Shown piece by piece: positions 29,884-41,529 of a stretch of 64,000 nucleotides of DNA. Position 1 is the stretch's first letter; each line of letters starts with the position of its first letter. The DNA lies in contig CM030866.1 in assembly GCA_018105865.1 (NCBI GenBank), positions 124,001 through 188,000 on the forward strand, read 5' to 3'. The DNA comes from Metaphire vulgaris. Lineage: Eukaryota; Annelida; Clitellata; Crassiclitellata; Megascolecidae. The notes below the pieces were generated by a model that made no database searches, had not been told where the DNA came from, and was given only the letters and a program-made list of their open reading frames with translations. Made by a program: the position numbers and the translations under genes.

Positions 29884-31060
29884 TCATCATCACTCAGTCA
29901 TCATCATCATCAGCACTGCAAGGCAAATGCTTCTGTGAGAACAACCTTATACACAAGATACATGATTTCTTCGAGAGAGAAAACAAAAGGCGACATTCCC
30001 GTGGAACCATCAATCTAAGATAATTCAATTAAACAAGATGGCAGATTTTGAACATTTACTTAGACAGCGAAATGGTTTAACTTGAAAGGGTTGAACACAG
30101 TCTCTCCCATCAAAATCACACCAATTTCTTATGGTTAGAGAGCGGTCAAATTCCACGATGTTTCTCACATCTGAAGTTGGATAAACCTAAAACAAAGAAA
30201 ATCAAGTCTCAACATTAGCACAGCTTTAAGTGAGCGTGGGGTAGGACCCTCCCCCCGATTAGGACTGGGATCAGCTCTGGGATTTGGCCAAAACTGATGA
30301 GAAATAGGAGGATGGCTACTTTTATAAGTGCAAAACCTAAGCTTGGTCCCTAAAAATCAAGAAGGTGTGAAAATCTCTTACTGCAAAAATCAATTTGAAT
30401 CTAATTTCACCAACAATTCTTTGGCAGCTCTGACCAGACCCCACTCCTCAGGACCTCTCATCAAATTGGGTGAAATTGGCTTTTATATATATATATATAT
30501 GTAGGTTAATTAAGTCAATGGTGATGCTCCTATTCTGGAACCTGGGCTGTGACACCAAGTTTCATCACATAGCTTATTTAAGAACAAAACTAATCATCTC
30601 ATATTTCATATTTTCTCATCGGAGATTTCCCAATTTAGACTCAAGTCTAGAAGCGAACTATTGTCGAAATTTAAGCGTCAGTGAGTCCACCAGAACAAAG
30701 TGGACATTAAGATGACCTGCATAGCTTCTGCTCGGTAATATCGATAATTTCAAAGCTATACATAAGAATTCTGTTTATTCTTCTTAGTTTTCCAATTGTA
30801 ACGCATTACATTGAATCAAGCAGAATAAAGAATCATTCACAAGCAATTGAGAATTTTAAAGTTTTGAGATGACATTCTAAAATGAAAAGTTCTAAATGAC
30901 TAAAATGACCAGTAAATAGTCTCACCTTCTTGCAGAAATTCAAGACGTCAATTGGATTCGATAAGCAATCGGTTGCATTATCCGATACCCACCCTTCGTC
31001 AGTTAGATACATAGCAGGCCAGTCACAACGAAAAGCCACCAAATGTCTATCTCCAACATT
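26412..31060 (-). CDS. APP: Amyloid-precursor-like protein (APP/APPL), lacking only the signal-peptide exon
   Basis: A type I membrane protein of the APP family, processed by secretases and binding PTB adaptors. Ten exons: 30926-31060, 30060-30186, 29523-29741, 29173-29351, 28568-28663, 28203-28364, 27688-27916, 27119-27361, 26807-26913 and 26412-26678 (587 residues, phases continuous). E1 growth-factor-like part: VAFRCDWPAMYLTDEGW and IRNWCDFDGRDCV. E1 second part: PCDVGQFGGIQFVCCPFNGG. E2: SENEHRRYLRVKTKLHRQHD through AWDEAQQEV and LRHYVRLEEKDR. Then come an acidic linker, a transmembrane helix (GPLVLVVATSIFLVTVTILG) and a tail ending MQANGYENPTYKYFEEKTND with the NPTY endocytic motif. No Kunitz domain is found, and there is no match to the vertebrate A-beta segment. 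The first exon is not located upstream. The donor at 29172 reads GC rather than GT. Confidence 0.95.
29827..29880. repeat. (CAT)n microsatellite in an APP intron
   Basis: About 18 CAT units between the exons at 29523-29741 and 30060-30186. Confidence 0.9.
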
Positions 31061-31572
31061 CTTAAGATTAAAAAAACACATTTCAAATACACAATTCATA
31101 TCACAAAAATACAAAACCTCATAAAGCTGTTAAGCTAAGTTATAATGTATCTAAACAATTCTTTTTTTACTCAAACATAACAATGAATAACTGTGTATCG
31201 TCAGCACACAAATGACAGTAGAGAAATGCGAAAGAAGCGATACAAGTGGCATTATTTATAAATTCGAAAGCAAAAGGTCGAAGAACAGAGCCATGGAGAA
31301 CACAGAAGTCTTAGTGAAATTTAACTGAACACTGTTACGGCATACAGTATTTTTACAACTATGGGCAGGATCTAAGCCACGTCAAAACAACATCTGAAAT
31401 AATAATAATAATAACAAGGTTTAAAGTGCTCCAGTACTAAGGGTCTGTCCTGTGTGAGAAATAAAAAGTCATTAAATTTGACATTACAGGAAAATTACTT
31501 TACGAAGACTGTTGGATAATGGCTATTTTCTCTACGAGCAGCGTTGCCGTGGACGGAACTAAAGCACTGTCT

Positions 31573-31623
<51 letters not shown>

Positions 31624-34424
31624 TATGGGACCGGTGGATACAAGGGGGTCCCCGTTGCCTTTCGGCGGTTGGTCGGTCTCATCAGGTGTTGCTTTGATGA
31701 AGAGCGTCTCACCTGAGCGTCCACAGAGCGTCCAAGAAACAGAAACAGAAACAAAATTGCCGAAGACATTTTCACAGCATTTTAAGACTTTAAAGACTCA
31801 AAACCATGGAGAAACCATAGAAATTGATACTGACAGGAAGTAGTCTATCTGCACTCACGCAGATAAGAACTATTGAAATTTTTAATCGTTGGGCATTACT
31901 TTAAATTGTCGCTGCTGCTCTTGAGAAATTTGTAATTTTAATCACTAATATTAATGTTTATATTCTGAATTATATCGGTGTGCTCTCATTTGGTTGGTAT
32001 TTATATTTGGCCTTATAATTTTATCATCAGATTACATCACAAACCACGTGACAAGGAATTCCGTCGCTTGAGGCGCTAAGGTGGACCACGGAGTAGGGTT
32101 GTCAAAAGTCGTCAATCCTAATATTCATTAAATAAGTAAGTAAATTCTCGTTAATTACTATAGCGCCTTCACAATCAGCACCGCAGTAGCTCTTTGTTAC
32201 TATGCGCTTGCTCATGATAATGGAACTTCCAAGATTAAGCACAAATGTATTGGGAAATGAGAAACTTGCATTTTTAGTGTCTTAAGTCGTTGAAGAATGA
32301 ATGCAATGGTCCGATTAGTATCCGTGTCTTTACAACGGGAAAGATCCTACTAAGCCACTTCCTCGTTTATTATTATTATTATTTTATAAAGGTATCAAGC
32401 AGTGATGTTCTGGGTACAAGACGAGACCATGAAAATTGCATACCTCAGGTATCATTGGTCACATTCCAGCTCAAATTGATTATTATGCTTTGGTCCTAAA
32501 TGCATACATTTCGTTGTACAAAAAATTGTTTACCCTTTAGGAACACAGTAAATTTCTCAAGCCACTCTGTGACCAGGACGCCCGTGCATTCAAGGAGAAT
32601 TAATAACAAGACACATTTTAGAGTCCATCTAACAAAGACAACCTTCCTACTTTGACCATGTCACGAGGAAGACAGGTATAAATGATGGTGGCAGAAAACA
32701 AGGATCCTAAGAGTAGATGGATGGATGACATCAGGCACCGGACTTGAATGACAATGAAGAAAGCAGAGTGACACCCAATGGAAAATAGAGAAGGAAGATC
32801 GTTCATGCTGCGGTCGATTCCTGTGGCAAGGACAGCAGGAAATAAAACTAGTTACAGCATAAAACCAATTGTTATTAAACCATTAGCAACTGCATTTTCT
32901 ACTATTAATGGCTGGTGGTGCCATTGTTGCTACTCACTCCTGACAATTAATGTGTGACTTACCAATTGAAACTGGATCCCCAAGAACAGAGAGCTGCATT
33001 GTAGCATACAGTGTACTTAATTCTATGCTCACTTTCAACTTCTATGGTTCGTTTATTTACGACCAACAAACTGCAAAAGTGCACTCCATTTAATTTTAAA
33101 TCCCAGACCAAAAGTTGTGATAATTAATTTTTAGAAATGTTCAACTTCTCTTCCCCAAATTCACAAAATGTAACAAATAACACAACAGGCAACACCCAGA
33201 ATGTCTTAATCTAAGAAACCACAAAAAAAAATTCACTCCTAATTAAACCTTCAAACTGAAATTACATTCAAGAACATTTACTGTTGGAAGTAATGCCATA
33301 GCGTTCCAATTACCATTTAAAAACACAAGACATTAGACAAAACTAATACCATGAACCTCAGTCAGTGGCACCAAACATGCAAGAACATCAGTGATCAACT
33401 GAATTTGCCACAAATGATTTCAAAGAAGCAATTCATTGCAAACACAACATGATGTTGCTATCATGATGTTGCTATCTTTACACCCATGTTATGACAACAA
33501 CAACCAATGTTGCTCAGCTATCTTCATTGAGGGCTTCAAACACACACACACCCACACCACACCCACACATAAACTAAACAGAAAATCATTTAGCTATGCA
33601 ATGCAATAAAGTCTCAAGAAACTAAAGAGCTGCTCATAAAGCATTGAAAAACTATACAGAAGTGATATAAAAGTGTTGAGAAATATTAAGGCATCACAAG
33701 CAATAACAAATAAAACAGTCAAGATTTATGGAATGAAGTCTTCTAACAAGCTCTTGGCTTTATTCCAGCTGGAATTTGTGATTGGTTTCCAATTACAAAA
33801 TGTCGAATGCTTAGACAACTCGAGAATTTTGCTTTTCAATTTCTCCTACAAAACATTTAAAAGAAAAATTAAGTTAATGAATGTCTCTGATCATATATTC
33901 TGTTAAAGCCAACCAATTTTTTAGAAGGCAGTTCTGATAGAAACAAACCTACTCAAAATGCAGTTATCGCTAAATTACATCAACAGATTCCACATCACAG
34001 GGTCTGTTACTCAATACATCTTTAATAATGAACATATAAGCAAAAACAACGATTAACAAAGCCACAAAACATTATGCTCCACTTGTGATGTCAAGGCTAC
34101 ATATTCAATTTGCTCATTATGTCACATCACTCACGTCAAACTGTAATTGCTGTTCAAGAATTGGATCTGAACAATCAGAATTTCAAAACTAGCAAAAAGT
34201 TAAAGGGACAAAATGCCTGCATTCTGTACCTGTCTCAGCCATACTTACTCTTGAGACCTGTGCCTCATAAAATCCAAACATGAATATTATTCACCAAATA
34301 TGAGATCGTTTAGTAAACCATTGACAGAAGCAAAACGCCAACATGCAACTCAAGTGCAACGCTGTGAAGCCAAGACCTTGATCAAACTGTTTGTCAAATA
34401 CAATCCCATAAACAATCATACTTA
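31061..34424. other. Spacer between the APP-like gene and the transporter
   Basis: The missing APP signal-peptide exon should lie here or further upstream, but I could not find a hydrophobic ATG exon ending in phase 0. Visible items are dispersed-repeat copies near 31413 and 32345, a TA tract (31576-31620), a ttactatagcgccttcacaa repeat near 32155, and a LINE remnant. AATAAA on the minus strand at 33759-33764 could serve the transporter gene. Confidence 0.5.
32600..32850 (+). mobile_element. Decayed LINE reverse-transcriptase 3' end
   Basis: Broken plus-strand frames give YFDHVTRKTGINDGGRKQG, then RWMDDIRH, TMKKAE and NREGRSFML. This order matches the C-terminal region of RTE/CR1-type non-LTR retrotransposon proteins (FGHV.R...GR.R.RW.DDI...TM..A...R..WR). 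Internal stops make it a dead fragment. Confidence 0.6.
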
Positions 34425-35459
34425 TTAAATTATATTGGATAATTCTGGCAATACCAACCACTCAGCTGTCCTACCCATATTTTTCTCGATATCAGTCTGC
34501 TCTGTCACTTGGACTGGCGCCGTCTTCTCTTCGTGATATCTCCGAATGGCATAGGAACAGGCTCCGATGACGACCAGGAACACGCTAATCCACCACAGAC
34601 TGCTCTTCACCTCGTGGTAATAAACAACGGCAATCAGGGTCTGAAGAATCGCCTTGGTGTTGGCGCTTATGTGATGCGTGACGGGTGACGTTACGTTGAT
34701 CTGCACGGCGCTTATCCACGCCATCAGCGTCCCCAGAATCCCCGAAACCGAAAGAAAAACCCAGAAGTAAACGTTAGACAAGTGTCCCGAAGAAATGGCC
34801 GAAGAAAACTGTCCCGTTAAGAGGACGACCGGAATGAAAACGACGATAGCAATTGCGTTCGTACACAATGTCAGTTTCACTTCATTTCGGTCAAAAACCT
34901 CCAGAGCAGTCTTCGTAAAGATGCCCGTAAGAGCGATGAATACACTCGATGCAACGCCAAACCCAACTCCTTGCACGGACAAACTCCCCATGACCTTTTC
35001 CTGATCGATGCCAAGAAAGAACCCGGTAGCAACAAGACAACAGCAACCGACGATCCATTTCGAAACGGCCTTTTTGAGGATTGTCACAGAAAAGATCACA
35101 ACAAATATAATCGTAGTTGATCGGGCAACTTGGTAGAAAGAAACTCCTACAAGTTTTAGGCACATGTTGTTGAAAGAAAGCATTAAAACAAAGCAGAAGG
35201 CCATTTGAAGAACCGGTCGTGCCGTTATCATAGAATAGGAAATCTTGGCCGACTCCATGTTCTTTGTGTAAACTGCACGAGTAAAGTTGAACGCAAACAA
35301 CAGGATGACAGTTGCTATGCATTGGACCCAAGAAACAAAGAGTGAAATATCGTCGGATGACTTGTCACCGACCAGATACTTGTTAGCAAACACCATTGTT
35401 ATCGAGATTGTCCAATAGCTTAAGACAACGACAGCAACACGGACAATTTCGACGGCCAT
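34425..35459 (-). CDS. SLC35C1: GDP-fucose transporter, SLC35C1-like
   Basis: A Golgi antiporter that imports GDP-fucose for fucosylation. Single exon, 344 residues from MAVEIVRVAVVVLSYWT; the frame extends 60 codons further upstream but without family resemblance. About ten hydrophobic segments fit the drug/metabolite transporter fold. Signature stretches include VFANKYLV, VSFYQVARSTTIIFVVIFS, FLGIDQEKVMGSLSVQG, INVTSPVTHHISANTKAILQ and VVYYHEVKSSLWWISV, as in SLC35C1. Family members are typically 350-365 residues. The tail EKNMG followed by gtagga could be a splice donor; otherwise the protein ends RTAEWLVLPELSNII. Confidence 0.88.
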   Translation of the reverse strand: MAVEIVRVAVVVLSYWTISITMVFANKYLVGDKSSDDISLFVSWVQCIATVILLFAFNFTRAVYTKNMESAKISYSMITARPVLQMAFCFVLMLSFNNMCLKLVGVSFYQVARSTTIIFVVIFSVTILKKAVSKWIVGCCCLVATGFFLGIDQEKVMGSLSVQGVGFGVASSVFIALTGIFTKTALEVFDRNEVKLTLCTNAIAIVVFIPVVLLTGQFSSAISSGHLSNVYFWVFLSVSGILGTLMAWISAVQINVTSPVTHHISANTKAILQTLIAVVYYHEVKSSLWWISVFLVVIGACSYAIRRYHEEKTAPVQVTEQTDIEKNMGRTAEWLVLPELSNII

Positions 35460-37459
35460 TGAAGTCTGATGCGATCTCTCGGGGGAACAACAGCAAAACT
35501 CTCGCAGCCGGATGCAAATCCTAAAAATAGAATCTCTAATTAAACCGAAATTCATGTAATTGTGTATAAATAACAGAAACAATTCTTCACAGCATATAAA
35601 CAATGGGCAATGAAACACCGACCAGCACCACAGATGCAAATAATCACCAATTTTAAACTGAGTTCATTTGTGCCAATTGCCCTGAAATGGCCAAATAGCA
35701 ACATTGGGCTGCAACTCAGAGGAATGTGAATCTGTAAATGTCTCTGTCAAAGTAGATCATCATAGATCACAAAATCAAATAAGATTATAAGTATAAGATC
35801 ACTTTAAAAACTTAATCCATACTCCAAAAATTCTAGCAAGTAAACATAAACTGTATTTTAAAAAATCACTACAGAAATAAAACTTTGTTTAATTTATCTA
35901 AATAATAACAATAATGATAACAATAATAACGTGGCTTAGAGTGGTTCAGTAGGATCTGCCCTGTGTAAACCCGTTCATCTAAATAGCAGCACAGCTTTGA
36001 ATGTTATACCTCAGCAAAGACGCTCTAATTCCTCAAATGATCAATCTAAGAGCGAAAATCGTCTCTAAAACAGCGACAGCCAACCACGGTCCAATCGGCC
36101 CAGAGTGTTTAAGGGGAGGGCGGCGGCCTACGTGGCCGTCGGTCGGTCGGTCGTCGTCAGCGGCGGCCGGCGTCCATCGATCGAGAGGCCGCAGTCGGTT
36201 CGCCGTCGTTTTCTCTTCCTCCGATATTTCCTCCTAATTTCTCAATTTTTATTAAATGCGAAAAATCAATCAAATATCTTCGATCGAGCAATGACTAGGT
36301 CGCTAAGGTCGTCGTCAACTTTACGACCGGAGGCCAAGCACACACAGTGCGGAGGCCAATTTGCCACTCATAAGTTAGTAAGTAAAACGATAATTCTATA
36401 GCGCTGAAATAAGGTCAAACCAATCACGAACTCTCTAGCCAGATTAAATCCAGTCATCAGCATATGGCCGTTCGAGGCTGTAGATCCAGTACTTAAAGCC
36501 AACATTATGAATCAATGACGTTTGCAATTTTTAAAGAGAGATATATATGCATAAAATTGTAGGTTTTAGACATTAAGCAAGTAAAATCTAGTCAATTTAT
36601 ATAGCGCTTTACTTTTGGTACAGCAGCACCTGCTTATTCCCAGGCGCTTGATCCGCCATTGAAATAGCTATAGCCGAAGTGCAGTGGTCAGCCAGGCAAG
36701 AACGATATCAAAGATCAGTCACAAAACAGACTCTGAAGGGGAAAAGAGATTTGATTTAACACTGCATTTGACATTACTTTATGGTATGACAAAAAAAAAT
36801 CACACACAGAACAGTGCCCTTTTGATAATGTTTGCAAGGTACAGCAGTTAGCCTAATGAAGACAATTTAATTAGGTCCAATTGCTCCAATACAATACAAT
36901 TATTATTAACTAGACATTTATATAGCGAAATAGTTTTGACAGAATAACCAAAGACAAGAGCAGTTTACAGTACTACATATCCCCGATGGTGAATAGATGA
37001 ATCTTAAGGTTACTAAGAAAAAGTCCAAAAGTCAGAGTTTGCAACATAGTCCGGTAGTGAGATCGCTTTATTAAAATAACATTGGCAAAAAACGCAGGGT
37101 CAAACCATAATAAAACATAATACATACCTTACACATCAAATACAAATCGAGTTATTAGAAATTAAAATTATTTTTACAAGTCAGAATCGCATTCAAACAG
37201 CAAAAGATTTCCTCCGAAAATGGACTTTTTAAAAAAACACAAAAGGTCAATTCAAAACTTGGATGGATTACATGAAATCTTCAGTTTATACGACGCCTCT
37301 ATTTTGACTAATTAGTTAAAAGTCTAAACAGTTTCATAGACCATATTTATATCCTCTATGGACAGATGAAAGCCATGGTTACACAATCTGCATCAGAGGT
37401 CAATAAATTTACAACTGCTTTGCAGATTAATTTAATTTTAAGAGATAAACCACACACAC

Positions 37460-37555
<96 letters not shown>

Positions 37556-37713
37556 TGTATTATAATTATACATATAATTATATATATGTATATGTTGTCC
37601 TCAGATTGGCTTCATTTTTGCACAATTCAACAATTCAAAATTGCTTCTTCTGTGATTCCATTTAAGCCGGTCAGAACCCTGTTCCTGTGGCATTCGTGAA
37701 ATGGTGGCCACAT
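35460..37713. other. Promoter flank of the transporter and 3' UTR of the PTB-SH2 gene
   Basis: The stretch 36105-36235 is strikingly GC- and CpG-rich (ggcggcggcctacgtggccg) in an AT-rich area, and may be the transporter promoter or first exon. Repeats with ttatatagcg occur at about 36397, 36597 and 36917. A minus-strand AATAAA at 37067-37072 may end the PTB-SH2 transcript. No further gene is seen. Confidence 0.45.
37464..37552. repeat. (TA)n microsatellite
   Basis: About 88 bp of TA repeat, probably within the 3' UTR of the PTB-SH2 gene. Confidence 0.95.
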
Positions 37714-39489
37714 TCAGTAGTTGCCTCCTTCTTTGTCAAGATCTTGAGATAAAAGCGCGTTCAACGAGCGCGGCAGATGAAGGAGGCAGGGCAGAAGCTC
37801 CCGCATGACTGTGTGGTGGGTGACCAACGAATCAAGGGTCTGCCATTCTTTCTCCAAACCCTGAGATTCAGAAAAATCAAAAAGTCCAGAAGCTGCTACA
37901 AAAAGCATCTAATAATTTTATCATAGCATCATTTGACTCAAACAAAACATGGAAAGTTCATAATTTAAGCAAACGAAATGGTTCCCGGGCACAAATTGAA
38001 AATGCTAAAAGACATTTATAGAAACTAATTAGAAATAAACCAAACTTCAGCGCCAAATCTAAGGAATCTGTCATATTCAGCCAACATTCAGCTGTGGCCT
38101 AATCGCTTTCATAATATTCGGTACCAGCCATAACTAAGTAAGAGCTACGGCCATAAGCCGTAATTTTCAGCCTCATATAGTTGATGATTGTAAAAATTAT
38201 TCGTTATCAAGTAAATAATCTTGATTATCTCTAGAATTCAGCTGTAAAGGCTGAAAGACTAAGCAACCTAACGAATAAGGATTAATAAGAGCCATTTGTA
38301 GCATTTGCTTTGCAAGTTTGCCTACACGTCGCTGTTCAGTAACTTTTAGGAATGCAGTAACTGTAAACTGGAGCTTTAGTCTGACTCTAAAACTAATACA
38401 GGTGGATGGCACACCTTCATCTTGAAGCATCCCTTGGCAGTTCTTGTGATGAGGTAATGTGAGATTCCGGTGGGGTTGTCGTAGCGTGGGACCTTCACCG
38501 ACAGAGCAAAGCAACCAGGATGAGTGGTACTGTCTCTGATGACGAATGACCCAATGTCCTGCTGAGCCAGCAGATCCAGCGTCTTCTCTCTGCCCAAAAA
38601 CACAATCTAACAAGCCATTCACAGTTGTTAAAAACCATTCAAAAAACTAAAAAGCACAAACACCTTACATAAAAAATAAAAACAAAACTTACAGGCAATA
38701 TTAGATTAAACTGCTTTCTATAAAAACACAGAAAATAATAATAAATCAAAGCTGTTGATGTCAGCAAAAGAGTTCCTTGTTGTTTGTGGAAATCAACATT
38801 GAACCACAAGAACATGATAATGACCTTGGAAGCCCAGGTCGATACCAGGCAGCCTCTTGTGGATCATCAAAAGGCATTCCCTTCAACGTCGTCGTCTTCC
38901 GTAACGAGTCATGCCTACAAACAGATCAACGCTAGTTTCAAGAGTGACCATCTGTTCTTCTGGTAGAATACCCTCTCCTCAGCTCATCAAATCAGAGCAA
39001 TTTAAAAATACATTCAGTTCAGGACTTTAACTATTCACTTTCTGACGATATTATAGTCTGTGCAAAATTGAAAGCACACCTTCATTTAATAAACATAAAA
39101 TCAGATTCTGATCATGAACTGGAAATACCTGTTTCCATCTACCATCTGCCAGTCACCTGGAAAGGGCACAAGTGGCCATTTTGCTAGACACTGCTGTCTC
39201 TCTCTCTCATATCAATCAGATACTAGTACATACTACCCAGTGAATGTTGATTATGATATTGATTCGTTTATTGATCAGGCCATCACTCCACTCTGACTCA
39301 TTTCAAATAATGTCTCTAGAAATTTTTCACTAATTAATTTTCATAAAACAAAAGTCTTTGTTTACATTTAGGCAAATAATTAGGATTACCCTTTTGATCA
39401 TAAGAATAATAATTTCTAACACAAAAATCCATTTGTTTTGTTTATTTTAAAAAATCCCCCACCAATCTCTATTAGTGCACCGCCTGTGG

Positions 39490-39529
<40 letters not shown>

Positions 39530-40752
39530 ACCTGATTGGTGTTGGTGGTCCCTGGTAGATGTCTCTCCCTTCGTTGTTCTCATACCTTCCAGAGAGTGGC
39601 CTACTGTCAATGCCAGTGCATTGCTGGAGGGCGTCGTCAGCCCCACTTGCATTCTCCTCATCACTCAAACAGTTGTCCTCAACCATGTGGTGACAGATCT
39701 GGAATTCAAGCTAAAATAGGAAGACAACAATGAATTGCCAATCAGTCACATCTCTCTATCAATATTATTGGTCGAAATGCAACTGAATTCAATTGAAAGA
39801 CAACAAAGCACATGGACATGGCCAAACATCGACCCGGTTCATTGATGACAACTGACAACAACTGAAAGAGCACAAGTCTTGAAGAAAAAGAGCAAAAGAC
39901 TTCATACAGAACACATCCTCACACAGTCAATGGTACAATTCAGGAATCAAAATGAATAAAAATTAGTGCAACAACATCAGAAACGTAAAAATCATTTAAA
40001 GGATTTTTCCAAAGCAACTAAACGACAATCTGAGAATTTGTAAACTCCCAATGAACGGTCTTAGGAAAAGTATCCATTTGACTGATTGTCAACAGATGTC
40101 AGTGAATAAAATCCACCTGAGAGATTTTTTCATTTCATGGATTTTAAGTTTCTTTCATCAAATGTCTAAAACTGTGGCCAAAATTCCCAGGAGACTGATT
40201 GAGCATCGGACAGATCAATAGAACCGATGGTCCACACAATTCCTAGTGTCTTCATTTTCCCTTCACTCTAATCAGAGCATCACAGAGAGAGTCAGCTGCT
40301 GAGGCTAGCACAGCCACTGCCCTTCACCCGCTCATGAAAGCAAATACAATATATGAAGAACATAACGACACACGGAAGACAGTTCCATGTTCCTTCTGCA
40401 AACGGATTGTCATAATAACAGATGATCAAAAGCACCTGAAATTGCTCCTCTCATCTGACACTTCAATCCTCTTTACTCTCAATGCCATCTACTACTACTA
40501 CTACTACACTACCACCACCACCACCACCACCACCACCGCCACCACCACCACCACTACTACTACTACTATTACTATTAATACTACTATTACTATTAATACT
40601 TTCCTTGGTTGTGTACTACTGGTTGTGTACTACTTTTTATGCTGTGCTTGTCACGAATAAAGATGATTAATACTACCACCACCACCACCACCACTACTAC
40701 TACTATTACTATTACTATTTAATACTACTACTACTACTATTACTATTACTAT

Positions 40753-40793
<41 letters not shown>

Positions 40794-41494
40794 GGATTAG
40801 GACTACTATTTACTAAAGGAATACCATTACATGAAGTATATTTAAGTACCAGTCAACCTGGTTTAATATCATTCTCCAGTTTCCCATTTCCCATTCAAAG
40901 GGATTAAAATTGTTATCATTGAATTACAAAAACTATCAATTGCCATCAAGTCTGATATTTTACAAACTCCGGCATCAATAATTGACTCTGCAGATCCCAT
41001 TCTAATAACAAGGCCACCGCCCCCCTCACCCCCTCACCCAGATCCAGTGACAAAACAGCAACTTCACAGACTGCAACAGCTGATACTTTGAAATACTAAA
41101 TATAACACATGCAGAAAGAGAATTCCCTGATCCACATCTCCTCTCTCCTCCTCCCTCCTCCCTCCTCCCCCCCTCCCCTCCCTCCCTCCCTCCCCTCCCT
41201 CCCTCCCTCCCCTCCCTCCCTCCCTCCCTCCCTCCCCCTCCCTCCCCTCTCCTTCCCTCCATCCAGATGATAATAAAGTAAGCATGTAGCAACATAACAT
41301 AATTATCATGACGAGTGAAAGGGCTCAATTTCACTGCCATGGATCAGTTAAGAAGGTCCTGACTGTAGGAAGGCCATCATTAAATCTGTTATTAATGTGA
41401 TCAAAGTAGCATTGTGGCTATTTGCCTTTGCCTACTCCAAGAGCTGAACGTCAGAACATGGTGACAGTCAGACACTAAGAGAATCCAACCAAGG

Positions 41495-41529
<35 letters not shown>

